From Nitrosomonadales bacterium (GTDB lineage Bacteria; Pseudomonadota; Gammaproteobacteria; Burkholderiales; Gallionellaceae): a DNA stretch of 64,000 nucleotides. The DNA lies in the NCBI GenBank assembly GCA_016199835.1, contig JACQFX010000056.1, forward strand, positions 1-64,000. The letters run 5' to 3'. Positions 28,152 through 37,587 of the stretch are shown here, in pieces. A program made the translations under genes and the position numbers. Each line of letters opens with the position of its first letter. The stretch's first letter is position 1. Under the pieces are notes generated by a model. The model did no database searches, was not told the DNA's origin, and saw nothing but the letters and a program-made list of their open reading frames with translations.

Positions 28152-29588
28152 ATGATGGAAAACCACGAACCTCATTACACGGAAAACGTGCAGGAACATC
28201 TCCAGCAGGTACAACGCCTGCTGGACGGGCATGCGTTGATGGAAAGCATGACGCATCAGCCGGAACTGCCGCAGAGTCATGAGTTGGGGCGCGCGCGGCA
28301 TCTGGATGAGTTGCGCGAGAAACTCGGCACGTTGCATCCTGCCGACATTGCCTGCATCCTGGAGGCATTGCCCATAGAGCCGCGCTTGCTGGTGTGGGAG
28401 CTGGTCAAGGCCGAGCGCGACGGCGAGATCCTGATCGAAGTTTCCGATGCGGTGCGCGAATCGCTGATCGCCAGCATGAGCCGCAACGAATTGGTCGAGG
28501 CGGCAGAGCGACTCGATACCGACGAGATCGCCGACCTGGCGCCGGATCTGCCGCAGGCGGTGATGCGCGATGTGTTCAAGTCGCTATCTGTCGAAGAGCG
28601 CGAACAATTGCGTGCCGCAATGTCTTACGCGGAAGATGCGGTGGGCGCGCTGATGGATTTCGACATGGTGACCATACGCGAGGATGTCACCCTCGAAGTG
28701 GTATCGCGCTATCTGCGCCGCTTCGACGAACTGCCCGATCATACCGACCAGTTGTTCGTGGTGGATCGCGATGACAGATTAAAAGGGGTGCTGCCGCTCA
28801 ATCTGCTCTTGGTGAACGAGCCGGAGACCGAAGTGGTAGCGCTGATGATCGTCGACACCATCACCCTGCATCCGGACGACAAGGCGGAACAGGCGGCGCA
28901 GGCATTCGAGCGCTACGATCTGGTCTCGGCCCCGGTAGTCGACGAGGAGGGCAAGCTGGTCGGCCGCGTAACGGTGAACACCGTGGTGGACTTCATCCGC
29001 GCCGAGTCGGAAAGCGATGTGCTGAATCTGGCCGGCTTGCGCGAAGAGGAAGATATTTTCGCTTCGGTATGGAAGAGCGCGAAGAACCGCTGGTTGTGGC
29101 TGGCGCTCAATCTGTGCACTGCATTCTTCGCCTCGCGGGTGATTGGCGGCTTCGAGAACACCATCGAAAAATTCGTTGCGCTCGCTACGCTGATGCCCAT
29201 CGTCGCGGGCATAGCAGGCAACTCGGCAAACCAGACCACGACCATCATCATCCGCGCGCTGGCGCTGGGGCAGATCACCCCGGCCAATGCACGGCGACTG
29301 ATAGCCAAGGAGTTCGCCATCGCCGCGCTGAACGGACTGGTGTGGGGCGGCGTGGCGGGATTGTTTGCTTATATGCTGTACAAGAGCGTGCCGCTGGGGC
29401 TGGTGATGACCAGTGCGATGTTGCTCAATCTGCTGCTCGGTGCGCTGGTGGGCATCATGATTCCGCTGTTGATGCAGCGCTTTGGCCGCGACCCGGCTAT
29501 CGGCTCCAGTGTGATGCTTACTGCCGTTACCGATAGCGGCGGCTTCTTTATTTTTCTCGGGCTGGCGACGATCTTCCTGATCCGCTGA
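28152..29588 (+). CDS. mgtE: Magnesium transporter MgtE
   Basis: 478 residues: MgtE N superhelical domain (about 45-165), paired CBS domains (about 165-290) and a C-terminal five-helix channel domain (about 310-478) with PIVAGIAGNSANQTTTIIIRALALGQI. CBS/N domains close the channel when cytosolic Mg2+ is high. ATG 28152 follows GAGG. It is divergent from the CorA-like gene across 133 bp. Confidence 0.95.
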   Translation: MMENHEPHYTENVQEHLQQVQRLLDGHALMESMTHQPELPQSHELGRARHLDELREKLGTLHPADIACILEALPIEPRLLVWELVKAERDGEILIEVSDAVRESLIASMSRNELVEAAERLDTDEIADLAPDLPQAVMRDVFKSLSVEEREQLRAAMSYAEDAVGALMDFDMVTIREDVTLEVVSRYLRRFDELPDHTDQLFVVDRDDRLKGVLPLNLLLVNEPETEVVALMIVDTITLHPDDKAEQAAQAFERYDLVSAPVVDEEGKLVGRVTVNTVVDFIRAESESDVLNLAGLREEEDIFASVWKSAKNRWLWLALNLCTAFFASRVIGGFENTIEKFVALATLMPIVAGIAGNSANQTTTIIIRALALGQITPANARRLIAKEFAIAALNGLVWGGVAGLFAYMLYKSVPLGLVMTSAMLLNLLLGALVGIMIPLLMQRFGRDPAIGSSVMLTAVTDSGGFFIFLGLATIFLIR

Positions 29589-29828
29589 CGATATCCGTCG
29601 GCGAGAAAACACCGCTCCCAGAATTCAGGCGGCCAGAAATCAGGGCTACATACCGGGTTGAGCATCAAAGAAATCGTTTGGGAACGCGGGGGAAAAACAA
29701 ACCGCCTGTTGCTTGTATTCAGCAAGCTCCAGGGGTAAAAAAAGCAGTTTCGTCAAAGACGACGTTAAAAGTGCAGCCCCGAGAAAGGGCGGAAACGCAA
29801 TCCGGCGCCCGCCCCAATCTGCGGGTGA
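29589..29828. other. Intergenic region between mgtE and the histone-like gene
   Basis: 240 bp with no supported reading frame. No clear terminator or promoter is seen. The two flanking genes converge here. Confidence 0.4.
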
Positions 29829-30227
29829 TCAGGCGCCGAGTATGCCTTTTGCCGCCGGTTTTGCTGCCGGTTTTTTGGCGGCTACCTTTTTGGCTGCTGG
29901 TTTGGCTGCAACCTTTTTTGCTGCCGGTTTTTTGGCGGCTACTTTTTTGGCTGCTGGCTTGGCTGCAACTTTTTTGGCTGCCGGTTTTTTGGCGGCTACT
30001 TTTTTAGCTGCTGGCTTGGCTGCAACTTTTTTGGCTGCCGGTTTTTTGGCGGCTACTTTTTTAGCTGCTGGCTTGGCTGCCGGTTTTTTGGCGGCTACCT
30101 TTTTGGCTGCTGGCTTGGCTGCAACTTTTTTGGCTGCCGGTTTGGCTGCGACTTTTTTGGCAGCAGGTTTTTTCGCTGCGGGTTTCTTGGTGGTGGTGCT
30201 TTTTGCTTTGCTATCTGCTGTAGCCAT
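29829..30227 (-). CDS. Histone H1-like Lys/Ala/Pro-rich DNA-binding protein
   Basis: About 132 residues from ATG 30227, with AAGGA 6 nt upstream (ATG 30233 also possible). The N-terminal ATADSKAKSTTTKK is followed by repeats of the KKPAAKKVAAKPAAKK kind to near the end (GILGA). This is the bacterial H1/HctB/AlgP-like type that coats or condenses DNA. The tandem repeats at DNA level make the copy number likely to vary. The opposite strand reads as a long hydrophobic frame, an artefact of the repeats. Confidence 0.85.
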   Translation of the reverse strand: MATADSKAKSTTTKKPAAKKPAAKKVAAKPAAKKVAAKPAAKKVAAKKPAAKPAAKKVAAKKPAAKKVAAKPAAKKVAAKKPAAKKVAAKPAAKKVAAKKPAAKKVAAKPAAKKVAAKKPAAKPAAKGILGA

Positions 30228-30377
30228 TTTCATTCCTTGTAAAAATTATTTGACTCGAACCAGGCGCTGCATTGTGTGCAACCACTGCACTCCCAAGCAC
30301 ACCTCGCAATCCCCTGATGCGCTTGGTGTTCGCATTCTATGCGCGATTAAAATTTTAGTGCAACAGATTTTTGCGTT

Positions 30378-31628
30378 TTAGCGCAAAAAAGTTTTCTCGC
30401 CTGCGAGCAGCTGTTGCACTGTTTCGCGTTCGCGGATGGCTTGAGCATTCGTCGCGGACACCATCACTTCGGCTGCGCGCGGTCGCGTGTTGTAGTTGGA
30501 GCTCATGCTCATACCGTATGCGCCCGCCGACATCACTGCAAGCAGGTCACCTTGCGCAACGCTGAGTTCGCGTGCATGCCCGAGGAAGTCGCCCGTCTCG
30601 CACACCGGCCCCACTACCTCGTACTGCTGAGCAGTAACAGCGTTGCGCCGCACCTGTTGTATGTGATGATAAGCATCATATAAAGCAGGCCGCATCAGGT
30701 CGTTCATCGCGGCATCCACGATGGCGAAATTTTTTTCTTCGCCATACTTGAGGTACTCGATGCGTGTCAGCAACAAGCCCGCGTTGCCGACCAGGGCCCG
30801 CCCCGGTTCGACAATGATCTTTTCGCTGCGTCCGCGCAGTGCGCCCAGCAATGCATGCGCATAGTCGTTGACCGAGGGCGGTGTCTCATCGTCGTAACGG
30901 ATGCCGAGGCCGCCGCCGAGATCGAGATGCTCCAGTTTGATCCCGTCGGCCGCGAGCTGTTCTACCAGTGCCAGTATTTTCTCTGCCGCAGCGATAAACG
31001 GGCTGGTCTCGGTGAGTTGCGAGCCGATGTGGCAATCCATGCCGGTTACGCGCAGGTGCGGTAACGATGCGGCTTTGCGATACAGCGCCAGCGCATCGGA
31101 ATAGGCCACGCCGAATTTATTCTGTTTCAGGCCGGTGGAGATGTAGGGATGGGTCTTCGCATCCACATCCGGATTTACGCGCAGACTTATAGCCGCGACT
31201 TTGCCCATGCTGCCGGCCACTTCGCTAAGGCGCAACAATTCCGCTTCGGATTCCACGTTGAAACACAGTATCTCCGCGTCAAGAGCGAAACGCATTTCCG
31301 CCACGGTCTTGCCCACGCCGGAAAACACCACCTTGCTCGCCGCGCCGCCGGCCGCCAGCACGCGCTGCAACTCGCCACCGGAAACGATATCGAATCCCGC
31401 TCCCAATCGGGCAAACAGGTGCAGGATGGCGAGGTTGGAGTTGGCTTTCACTGCATAGCAGATCAGGCTCTCGCGCCCGGAAAAGGCGGCCTCGAATTGG
31501 CGGTAGCCATCGGTCAGTGCCGCATGCGAATATACATAACACGGCGTGCCGAAACGGAGGGCGATGTCGGTCAGTGGCATCTGCTCGGCGCAAAGTTGGT
31601 CGTTCTGGTAACTAAAGTATTCGGACAT
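30378..31628 (-). CDS. lysA: Diaminopimelate decarboxylase
   Basis: 416 residues. PLP-lysine site is ICYAVKANSN near residue 60; GGGLGIRY binds phosphate and the C-terminal CETGDFLG supplies the active-site Cys of the partner subunit. It makes L-lysine from meso-DAP. It lies 2 nt downstream of the LptM-like gene. A weak AT-rich hairpin (30368-30389) spans its stop and may terminate transcription. Confidence 0.96.
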   Translation of the reverse strand: MSEYFSYQNDQLCAEQMPLTDIALRFGTPCYVYSHAALTDGYRQFEAAFSGRESLICYAVKANSNLAILHLFARLGAGFDIVSGGELQRVLAAGGAASKVVFSGVGKTVAEMRFALDAEILCFNVESEAELLRLSEVAGSMGKVAAISLRVNPDVDAKTHPYISTGLKQNKFGVAYSDALALYRKAASLPHLRVTGMDCHIGSQLTETSPFIAAAEKILALVEQLAADGIKLEHLDLGGGLGIRYDDETPPSVNDYAHALLGALRGRSEKIIVEPGRALVGNAGLLLTRIEYLKYGEEKNFAIVDAAMNDLMRPALYDAYHHIQQVRRNAVTAQQYEVVGPVCETGDFLGHARELSVAQGDLLAVMSAGAYGMSMSSNYNTRPRAAEVMVSATNAQAIRERETVQQLLAGEKTFLR

Positions 31629-31630
31629 GA

Positions 31631-31762
31631 CTATTGGTCTTGAGTGGAAGGTTGCTCTGAAGGTTGTGCCGGCGGCTGTGCCTGTGGCAAAAACAGCGGC
31701 CCCTTGTGTCCGCAGCCTTGCAGCAACAGGGCCAACAGCAACATAATGCCGATCATGCGCAT
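31631..31762 (-). CDS. lptM: Small lipoprotein, LptM/YifL-like
   Basis: 43 residues: MRMIGIMLLLALLLQGCG gives a signal peptide with lipobox LLQGC, then HKGPLFLPQ, the conserved G-x-K-G-P-L motif of LptM (YifL), and a Pro/Gln-rich tail. LptM supports maturation of the LPS translocon LptD/LptE in E. coli. Position directly before lysA and facing cyaY is the usual one for this gene, which is easily missed because of its size. Confidence 0.85.
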   Translation of the reverse strand: MRMIGIMLLLALLLQGCGHKGPLFLPQAQPPAQPSEQPSTQDQ

Positions 31763-31799
31763 GGGGGGGCTTTCAAATAAACAAAACAGGCGGGATTAT

Positions 31800-32111
31800 A
31801 TGACGGAAAGTGAATTCAACGAATTGGCCGATGCGATTTTCAGCCGCATCGGGAGCGCGGTGGATGCCAGCGGCGCAGACATCGAGTGCAGTCTCAATGG
31901 CGCGGTGCTGGAACTGGAGTTCGACGACGGCGCGCAAATCATCATCAATCGCCACGCGCCAACGCAGGAGATATGGCTCGCCGCCAGGTCGGGCGGATTT
32001 CATTATGCGCTGCAGGATGGGCAGTGGTTCAGCCGGCGCGATGGAAGCGAACTGTTCGGGAAGTTGGCTGAGCTGGTGCGGGCAGGGTGTGGGGCGGCGG
32101 TTGTGTTTTGA
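31800..32111 (+). CDS. cyaY: Frataxin-like iron donor/regulator CyaY
   Basis: 103 residues from ATG 31800. It begins TESEFNELADAIFSRIG, with the acidic first helix and the strand run ELEFDDGAQIIINRHAPTQEIWLAARSGGFHY typical of frataxin. It regulates IscS-dependent Fe-S assembly and binds iron. It is divergent from lptM-lysA. Confidence 0.95.
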   Translation: MTESEFNELADAIFSRIGSAVDASGADIECSLNGAVLELEFDDGAQIIINRHAPTQEIWLAARSGGFHYALQDGQWFSRRDGSELFGKLAELVRAGCGAAVVF

Positions 32112-32172
32112 GCGGGCTTGCAGGCCATGCGCCCCCTCCGGCGGCGAGAACCTTTGCGAGATAAATTCTCGC

Positions 32173-32916
32173 CTACAGCCCTTGCCGCCGCAATTCGGCC
32201 CGTCGCTTTGCAAAATCCGGGCACGCGTTTGCTACCACGTTCCAGAACGCTGCCGAATGATTCAACTCGACGAGGTGCGCGAGTTCATGCACCACCACGT
32301 AATCAATTAACCGCAACGGCATTTTGATGAGTTGCCAGTTTAAGCGCACATTGCCGCTTGCGGTGCAGCAGCCCCACTGGGTGCGCGCGGAAGAAAGCCT
32401 CAGCTCGCGCGGTGCTACGTGCATGATTGATGCGTAGTGTGCCACGCGCTCCCGGAACAGCACCTCGGCCTGATGCTGGTACCACTGCGTCACCGCTTGT
32501 TCTATTGCGGTTTGATCGGCACTGTTCGTGGTGTGCACAAACAACTGCCGGCCTTGCAGTAACGGCGGCGCAGCGAACAGGTTGTTAATCACGCGCAAGG
32601 TGAGCGGCTCGCCCATGAAGCGGATGAGCTGGCCGTCCACCCACAACTGGGGAGCCGGCTTCTTCGCTTCCCAGCTCGCGAGCTTCTCCACCACCCATGC
32701 GGCTTTTTCCTGCAATACACTGCGCAGCCATTTTTCCGAGGCGCGTGGCGGCATGGTGACGGTGAGCCCGCGATCGTCTATGCGCAGGCCGATGCTGCGG
32801 CGTCTGCTCGTGCGCTTGAGCGTATAGCTGACTTGCGTGCCAGCCAATTCCACGCTGCGCCGCTCCTCGCTCGGTGGCGTACCCGGCTCGATCAGGCGGC
32901 GCAGTGTGGTGAACAT
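32173..32916 (-). CDS. YgjP-like metal-dependent hydrolase (DUF45/WLM)
   Basis: 247 residues. The C-terminal zinc motif is VVHELAHLVELNHSAAFW (HExxH-like HELAH) preceded by a CTASGNVRLNWQLI block, the YgjP/DUF45 pattern. A metallopeptidase or hydrolase of unproven substrate. Its start touches the plsC stop (TGATG). Confidence 0.88.
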   Translation of the reverse strand: MFTTLRRLIEPGTPPSEERRSVELAGTQVSYTLKRTSRRRSIGLRIDDRGLTVTMPPRASEKWLRSVLQEKAAWVVEKLASWEAKKPAPQLWVDGQLIRFMGEPLTLRVINNLFAAPPLLQGRQLFVHTTNSADQTAIEQAVTQWYQHQAEVLFRERVAHYASIMHVAPRELRLSSARTQWGCCTASGNVRLNWQLIKMPLRLIDYVVVHELAHLVELNHSAAFWNVVANACPDFAKRRAELRRQGL

Positions 32917-33620
32917 CAGCCCAGCTTCTCCAATTCAGACTCTATCCAGTCTTCCGCGCGACGGTTGATCTCGTCGGCCTTGAGCCCGTCCGGAGTTATC
33001 GGTGCGCCTATGCTCATGGTGATCATGCCGGGATGTTTCAGGAAAGAATTGCGCCCCCACAGTTTGCCTGCGTTGTGCGCCACCGGCACCACGGGCGCGC
33101 CGCAGTGTTCGCCCAACAAGGCGCCGCCTATCTTGTATTTGCCGCGCTGGCCGTAGGGAATCCGCGTGCCTTCGGGAAAGATGACGATGCAGAATCCCAT
33201 GTTCAATCTTTCCTGGCCTTGCTTCAACAACTGCATCATTGCGGCCTTGCGGTTGCTGCGATTGATGGCGATGGGGCTGGTCATCGCCAGCCCCCAGCCG
33301 AAAAATGGCAGCCACAGCAGTTCGCGCTTGAGCACCCAGACCTGCGGCGGGAAAACTATTTGCAGCGCGATGGTCTCCCACGCAGACTGATGTTTGCACA
33401 GCACGATGCATGGCTCGCGCGGGATATTTTCTGCGCCGCGCACTTCCATGCGTATGCCGCACACCATGCGCAACAGCCATAACATGACGTGCGCCCAGCC
33501 GGAGATGATGCGATAGCGGGTGAGCGGGTGGAACGGAAAGGTGAAGATCGCAAGCAGCGCATACAGCGGCGTGATGGTGACTTGCAGCAGGAAATAAATC
33601 AGCGAGCGGATAACTGCCAT
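32916..33620 (-). CDS. plsC: 1-acyl-sn-glycerol-3-phosphate acyltransferase
   Basis: 234 residues with a hydrophobic N terminus, acyltransferase motif I as KHQSAWET (HxxxxD region with Glu in place of Asp, usual in this subgroup) and FPEGTRIPYGQRGKYKIG (motif III). It acylates lysophosphatidate to phosphatidate at the inner membrane. Same unit as gmhB. Confidence 0.92.
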   Translation of the reverse strand: MAVIRSLIYFLLQVTITPLYALLAIFTFPFHPLTRYRIISGWAHVMLWLLRMVCGIRMEVRGAENIPREPCIVLCKHQSAWETIALQIVFPPQVWVLKRELLWLPFFGWGLAMTSPIAINRSNRKAAMMQLLKQGQERLNMGFCIVIFPEGTRIPYGQRGKYKIGGALLGEHCGAPVVPVAHNAGKLWGRNSFLKHPGMITMSIGAPITPDGLKADEINRRAEDWIESELEKLG

Positions 33621-33621
33621 G

Positions 33622-34152
33622 TCAGACCAATGTCGCCACTGCTGCCGCCAGATCGGGATAGATCAGTGTGCCTTCCGGCAGTTCGCCCGCAGCCTGGGTC
33701 TTGGCGCCCTTGCCCGTGAGCACCAGCATGGGCTGCGCCCCCATCTTTGCTGCGGCTGTCAGGTCGCGCAATGAGTCGCCCACCGCAGGCACGCCTTGCA
33801 GGCTGATGTTATAGCGCGCCGCGATATCTTCCAGCATGCCCGGCTTGGGCTTGCGGCAATGGCAATCGGAATCGGCCGTATGCGGACAATAAAAAATCGC
33901 ATCGATGCGCCCGCCTGCCAGCGCCACAGCCTTGTGCATCTTGTCGTGAATGGCATTGAGGGTGTGCATGTCGAACAGGCCGCGTCCGATGCCGGACTGG
34001 TTGGTCGCCACCACCACGCGATAGTCCGCCTGGCACAGGCGTGCGATCGCCTCCAGGCTGCCGGGTATGGGTTTCCACTCATCGGGGGTCTTGATGAACT
34101 GGTCGGAGTCGAAATTGATGACACCGTCGCGGTCGAGGATGATGAGGTTCAT
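33622..34152 (-). CDS. gmhB: D-glycero-D-manno-heptose-1,7-bisphosphate 7-phosphatase
   Basis: 176 residues of the HAD superfamily: DRDGVIN with the nucleophile and acid Asp, ATNQSGIGRGLF, and the zinc-binding CPHTADSDCHCRKPKPGML loop specific to GmhB. It makes ADP-heptose precursors for LPS core. Confidence 0.95.
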   Translation of the reverse strand: MNLIILDRDGVINFDSDQFIKTPDEWKPIPGSLEAIARLCQADYRVVVATNQSGIGRGLFDMHTLNAIHDKMHKAVALAGGRIDAIFYCPHTADSDCHCRKPKPGMLEDIAARYNISLQGVPAVGDSLRDLTAAAKMGAQPMLVLTGKGAKTQAAGELPEGTLIYPDLAAAVATLV

Positions 34153-34153
34153 A

Positions 34154-36271
34154 TCAAACCGCCAGTTTGGAAATGTCCGCTACCTGATTCATCAAGCGGC
34201 CCAGTTGCTGCAGCAGCACGGCGCGGTTCCTGCGCAACGCAGGGTCTTCGCACATCACCATGACCTTGTCGAAGAAGTCGTCGATGAACGGTTTGAGCGT
34301 GACCAGCGCTTTCAGGTTGGTGCCGTATTCGCCGCGCTCCAGATAGCCCGTCGCCATAGGCGTGATGTCCTGCATGGCCTGATACAGCTCGCGCTCGGCA
34401 TCTTCCTTGAACAGCGCGGTCTGGATCGCCGCGTTCGCTATGTCCGCCCCCAGCTCTTCCTGATTCTTGCGCATGATGTTCTGCACGCGCTTGTTTGCCG
34501 CCGCCAGGTCCTTTGCCACGCTCAGCGCAGCGAAGGTGCGCACGCCTTCCAGTCGCGGCATGGCTTCATGCAGGCGTCCATCGAGCATGTACAGCACGGC
34601 CTCGATGTGCGGCCCTTCGAAGTCGCGGTCGCGCAGGTAACCGCGCAAGCGATCCAGCATGAAGCCTTCCACATCGGCCGCCACCGTCGCGCTCAACAAT
34701 CCGGCGGGGAAGTTTCCTGCGGCGGTCTTGATCAATGCGCCCAGCGGCAGATCGAGCGGCGTTTCGATCAGGATGCGCAGGATGCCCAGCGCGTGGCGGC
34801 GCAGGCCGAACGGGTCTTTGTCGCCGGTTGGCACCTGGCCTATGCCGTAGATGCCCAGCAAAGTCTCCAGCTTGTCAGCCAGCGCCACGGCGCAGGCGAT
34901 GGCGCCCTGCGGCAAAGTATCGCCGGCAAAACGCGGGCGGTAGTGCGCCTCGATGGCATCCGCCACTTCCGCACTTTCGCCGTCGTGCAGTGCGTAATAG
35001 CGGCCCATGATGCCTTGCAGCTCGGGGAATTCACCCACCATGTCGGTGATCAGATCGGCCTTGGACAACCGCGCCGCGAGCTCGGCATTTGCCTTGTCCG
35101 CATTCAGCAGGCGCGCGATGATGCCCGCCAGCGTGGTGACGCGTTCGCTGCGCTGCAACTGTGTGCCCAGCTTGTTGTGATACACCACATTGCCGAGCTT
35201 TTCGACGCGCGATTCCAGCGTCTTCTTGCGATCCTGATCGAAGAAAAATTTGGCATCGGCCAGGCGCGGGCGCACGACTCGCTCATTGCCGCCGATCACG
35301 GCCGAAGGATCGGCAGGCGCGATGTTGGAAACGACGAGGAACTTGTTAGTGAGTTTTCCCGCTTCATCCAGCAGCGGGAAATATTTCTGGTTCGCCTTCA
35401 TGGTGAGGATCAGACATTCCTGCGGCACTTCGAGGAACTGTGCATCGAACTGGCACAGCAGCACGTTGGGGCGTTCGACCAGCCCGGTCACTTCGTCCAG
35501 CAATGCCTCATCTTCGATGGGCTGCAATCCTTGTTGCGCTGCCGCATCGCTTAACTGGCGCGCGATCTCGGCACGGCGATTCTCGAAAGACGGGATCACT
35601 GCGCCTTCGGTTTCCATCTGCGTTTCGTAGCTGTCGGCATCGCGGATATCGAGAGTCGCGGCAGCGGCCTCGAAGCGGTGGCCCTGCGTGGTGCGTCCGG
35701 CCTGCAAGCCCAGCACGGAGACCGGCACCACGTCCGCACCGTGCAACGCCACCAGTCGGTGCGCCGGGCGCACGAACTGTACATCGCTCCAGCCATCGGC
35801 GAGTTGATAGGTCATCACTTTGGGGATGGGCAGCTTCGCCAGCGCTTCCTGCAATGCCTGCTGTAAACCTTCCGCCAATGTCGCACCGGACTGCTTGCTG
35901 TCGTAGATCAGCGACTCGGCCTTGCCTTCGCCTTCACGCCGCAAATGCGCCACGACTTCAGCGCCCACGCCCAATGCTGCAAGTTTCTTCAACAATGCCG
36001 GGGTGGCATTGCCATCGGCATCCAGTCCGACGGAAGCCGGCATCAATTTTTGCGACACGGGTTTGTCGTCGGCCTTGGCGACGACGCTGCCCACCTGTAG
36101 CGCAAGACGGCGCGGTGAAGCATATGCCGTGATTACGCTTTCAGCGGAAATCAAACCCTGCGCCTTGAGATTGTCTGTGAGCACGGAGGCGAAACTCTCA
36201 CCGAGCTTCTTCAACGCTTTCGGCGGCAGTTCTTCGACGAACAGTTCGACCAGCAAATTCTTTGTCGTCAT
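34154..36271 (-). CDS. glyS: Glycyl-tRNA synthetase beta subunit
   Basis: 705 residues, full length for the family, starting [26 protein letters not shown]. It has an HD-like domain and a C-terminal anticodon-binding region ending ADISKLAV. It works with GlyQ in the alpha2beta2 enzyme. ATG 36271 overlaps the glyQ stop by ATGA. Confidence 0.97.
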   Translation of the reverse strand: MTTKNLLVELFVEELPPKALKKLGESFASVLTDNLKAQGLISAESVITAYASPRRLALQVGSVVAKADDKPVSQKLMPASVGLDADGNATPALLKKLAALGVGAEVVAHLRREGEGKAESLIYDSKQSGATLAEGLQQALQEALAKLPIPKVMTYQLADGWSDVQFVRPAHRLVALHGADVVPVSVLGLQAGRTTQGHRFEAAAATLDIRDADSYETQMETEGAVIPSFENRRAEIARQLSDAAAQQGLQPIEDEALLDEVTGLVERPNVLLCQFDAQFLEVPQECLILTMKANQKYFPLLDEAGKLTNKFLVVSNIAPADPSAVIGGNERVVRPRLADAKFFFDQDRKKTLESRVEKLGNVVYHNKLGTQLQRSERVTTLAGIIARLLNADKANAELAARLSKADLITDMVGEFPELQGIMGRYYALHDGESAEVADAIEAHYRPRFAGDTLPQGAIACAVALADKLETLLGIYGIGQVPTGDKDPFGLRRHALGILRILIETPLDLPLGALIKTAAGNFPAGLLSATVAADVEGFMLDRLRGYLRDRDFEGPHIEAVLYMLDGRLHEAMPRLEGVRTFAALSVAKDLAAANKRVQNIMRKNQEELGADIANAAIQTALFKEDAERELYQAMQDITPMATGYLERGEYGTNLKALVTLKPFIDDFFDKVMVMCEDPALRRNRAVLLQQLGRLMNQVADISKLAV

Positions 36272-37410
36272 GCTGCAGCTCCTTCGACTTTGCTCAGGAC
36301 AGGCTTCTTTTCGAGTTGTGCCAGCACTTCATCTGCCCACGCCCTCGGCGCCATGGGGAAGCCCAGGCGCGCGCGGCTGTCGAGGTAGCTCTGCGCCACA
36401 CTTCTGGCGAGATTGCGGATGCGGCCGATGTAAGCGGCACGCTCGGTGACCGAGATCGCGCCGCGCGCGTCCAGCAGGTTGAAAGTGTGCGCGGCTTTCA
36501 GCACTTGCTCGTAGGCGGGCAAGGCGAGCTGCTGCTCCATCAGGCATTTTGCCTGCTTCTCGTGCGCGGAAAATGCGGACAACAGGAATTCCACATCGCT
36601 GTGCTCGAAGTTGTAAGTGGATTGTTCCACTTCGTTCTGGTGATACACATCGCGGTAAGTCAGTCCGTCTGCCCAGACCAGATCGAACACGTTGTCCACG
36701 CCTTGCAGATACATGGCGAGACGCTCCAGGCCATAGGTGATTTCGCCGGTGATGGGTTTGCAGTTGATGCCGCCGACCTGCTGGAAATAGGTGAACTGCG
36801 TGACTTCCATGCCGTTCAGCCACACTTCCCAGCCCAGCCCCCATGCGCCCAGCGTGGGGTTCTCCCAGTCGTCTTCGACGAAGCGGATGTCGTTCTTCTT
36901 CAGATCGAAACCCAGCGCTTCGAGCGAGCCCAGATACAGTTCCAGAATATTTTCCGGGGCGGGTTTCAGCACCACCTGATATTGGTAGTAATGCTGCAAG
37001 CGATTCGGATTCTCGCCGTAGCGCCCATCCTTGGGGCGGCGCGAAGGCTGCACGTAGGCGGCCTTCCACGGCTCCGGGCCGATGGCGCGCAGGAACGTGG
37101 CGGTATGCGAAGTGCCCGCGCCGACTTCCATGTCGTAGGGTTGCAGCAGCGCGCAGCCCTGCTTGTCCCAGAAGTTTTGCAGCGTCAGGATGATTTGCTG
37201 AAAACTCAGCCCTTGGCTGAGTTTCGGTGCAGACTCACGTCCGCTTGCGGATGCGATGTCGGAGCCAAAACTTGATCCTTGATCAGGTTTGGACGAAGAC
37301 TCACGTCCGCTTGCGGATGCGATGTCGGAGCCAAAACTTGATCCTTGATCAGGTTTGGACGAAGACTCACGTCCGCAAGCGGATGCGATGTCGGAGCCAA
37401 ATGTGTGCAT
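36268..37410 (-). CDS. glyQ: Glycyl-tRNA synthetase alpha subunit with repeat-derived extensions
   Basis: 380 residues; typical GlyQ has about 300. The catalytic core begins at [17 protein letters not shown] (residue 69) and is complete. Before it lie three tandem copies, the third partial, of a 22-residue unit ([20 protein letters not shown]), encoded by 66-bp repeats at 37231-37401. Where GlyQ normally starts with Met the codon is GGG, so the only start is ATG 37410, with no clear ribosome site. At the C terminus a dispersed repeat (36281-36306) adds KPVLSKVEG. The enzyme probably works, with disordered tails. Confidence 0.92.
   Translation of the reverse strand: MHTFGSDIASACGRESSSKPDQGSSFGSDIASASGRESSSKPDQGSSFGSDIASASGRESAPKLSQGLSFQQIILTLQNFWDKQGCALLQPYDMEVGAGTSHTATFLRAIGPEPWKAAYVQPSRRPKDGRYGENPNRLQHYYQYQVVLKPAPENILELYLGSLEALGFDLKKNDIRFVEDDWENPTLGAWGLGWEVWLNGMEVTQFTYFQQVGGINCKPITGEITYGLERLAMYLQGVDNVFDLVWADGLTYRDVYHQNEVEQSTYNFEHSDVEFLLSAFSAHEKQAKCLMEQQLALPAYEQVLKAAHTFNLLDARGAISVTERAAYIGRIRNLARSVAQSYLDSRARLGFPMAPRAWADEVLAQLEKKPVLSKVEGAAA
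36281..36306. repeat. Dispersed repeat CCTTCGACTTTGCTCAGGAC inside the glyQ 3' end
   Basis: CCTTCGACTTTGCTCAGGAC plus AGGCTT is a version of a repeat common in environmental genomes that reads PVLSKVEG in one frame and SFDFAQDRL on the other strand. Both peptides can be read here. It replaces the end of glyQ and reaches to within 10 nt of glyS. Confidence 0.6.
37231..37401. repeat. 66-bp tandem repeat array in the 5' end of glyQ
   Basis: Two complete 66-bp units (37231-37296, 37297-37362) and a 39-bp partial unit (37363-37401), nearly identical. The third has CGTCCGCAAGCGGATG where the others read CGTCCGCTTGCGGATG, which is a flip of the hairpin loop. The unit length is a multiple of three and keeps the glyQ frame open. 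Confidence 0.9.
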
Positions 37411-37587
37411 GTAAGAACCAGCGTGATTTGCAAAGCGCGCATTTTACCGGTTTTTGTTTGCCGCCGCAGGCTGAATCCACCAGCCCACAAAACGGGTGGC
37501 GTTGCACTAAAGTTATGTGCGCTTGCTGCCGAAATACAAGTTAAGGGCGTTTTCTCTTGTTGCCTGGAACGGGCAGGGGAGGGGCAA

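Noticed and set aside
29713-30381. 222-residue hydrophobic plus-strand frame (AGFLAATFLAAG repeats)
   Set aside because: Mirror of the Lys/Ala/Pro repeats of the H1-like gene; no start signals.
34067-35554. 495-residue plus-strand frame
   Set aside because: Shadow of glyS.
37201-37410. CRISPR-like array in glyQ
   Set aside because: Direct repeats of 66 bp without spacers, in frame with a gene, no cas genes.
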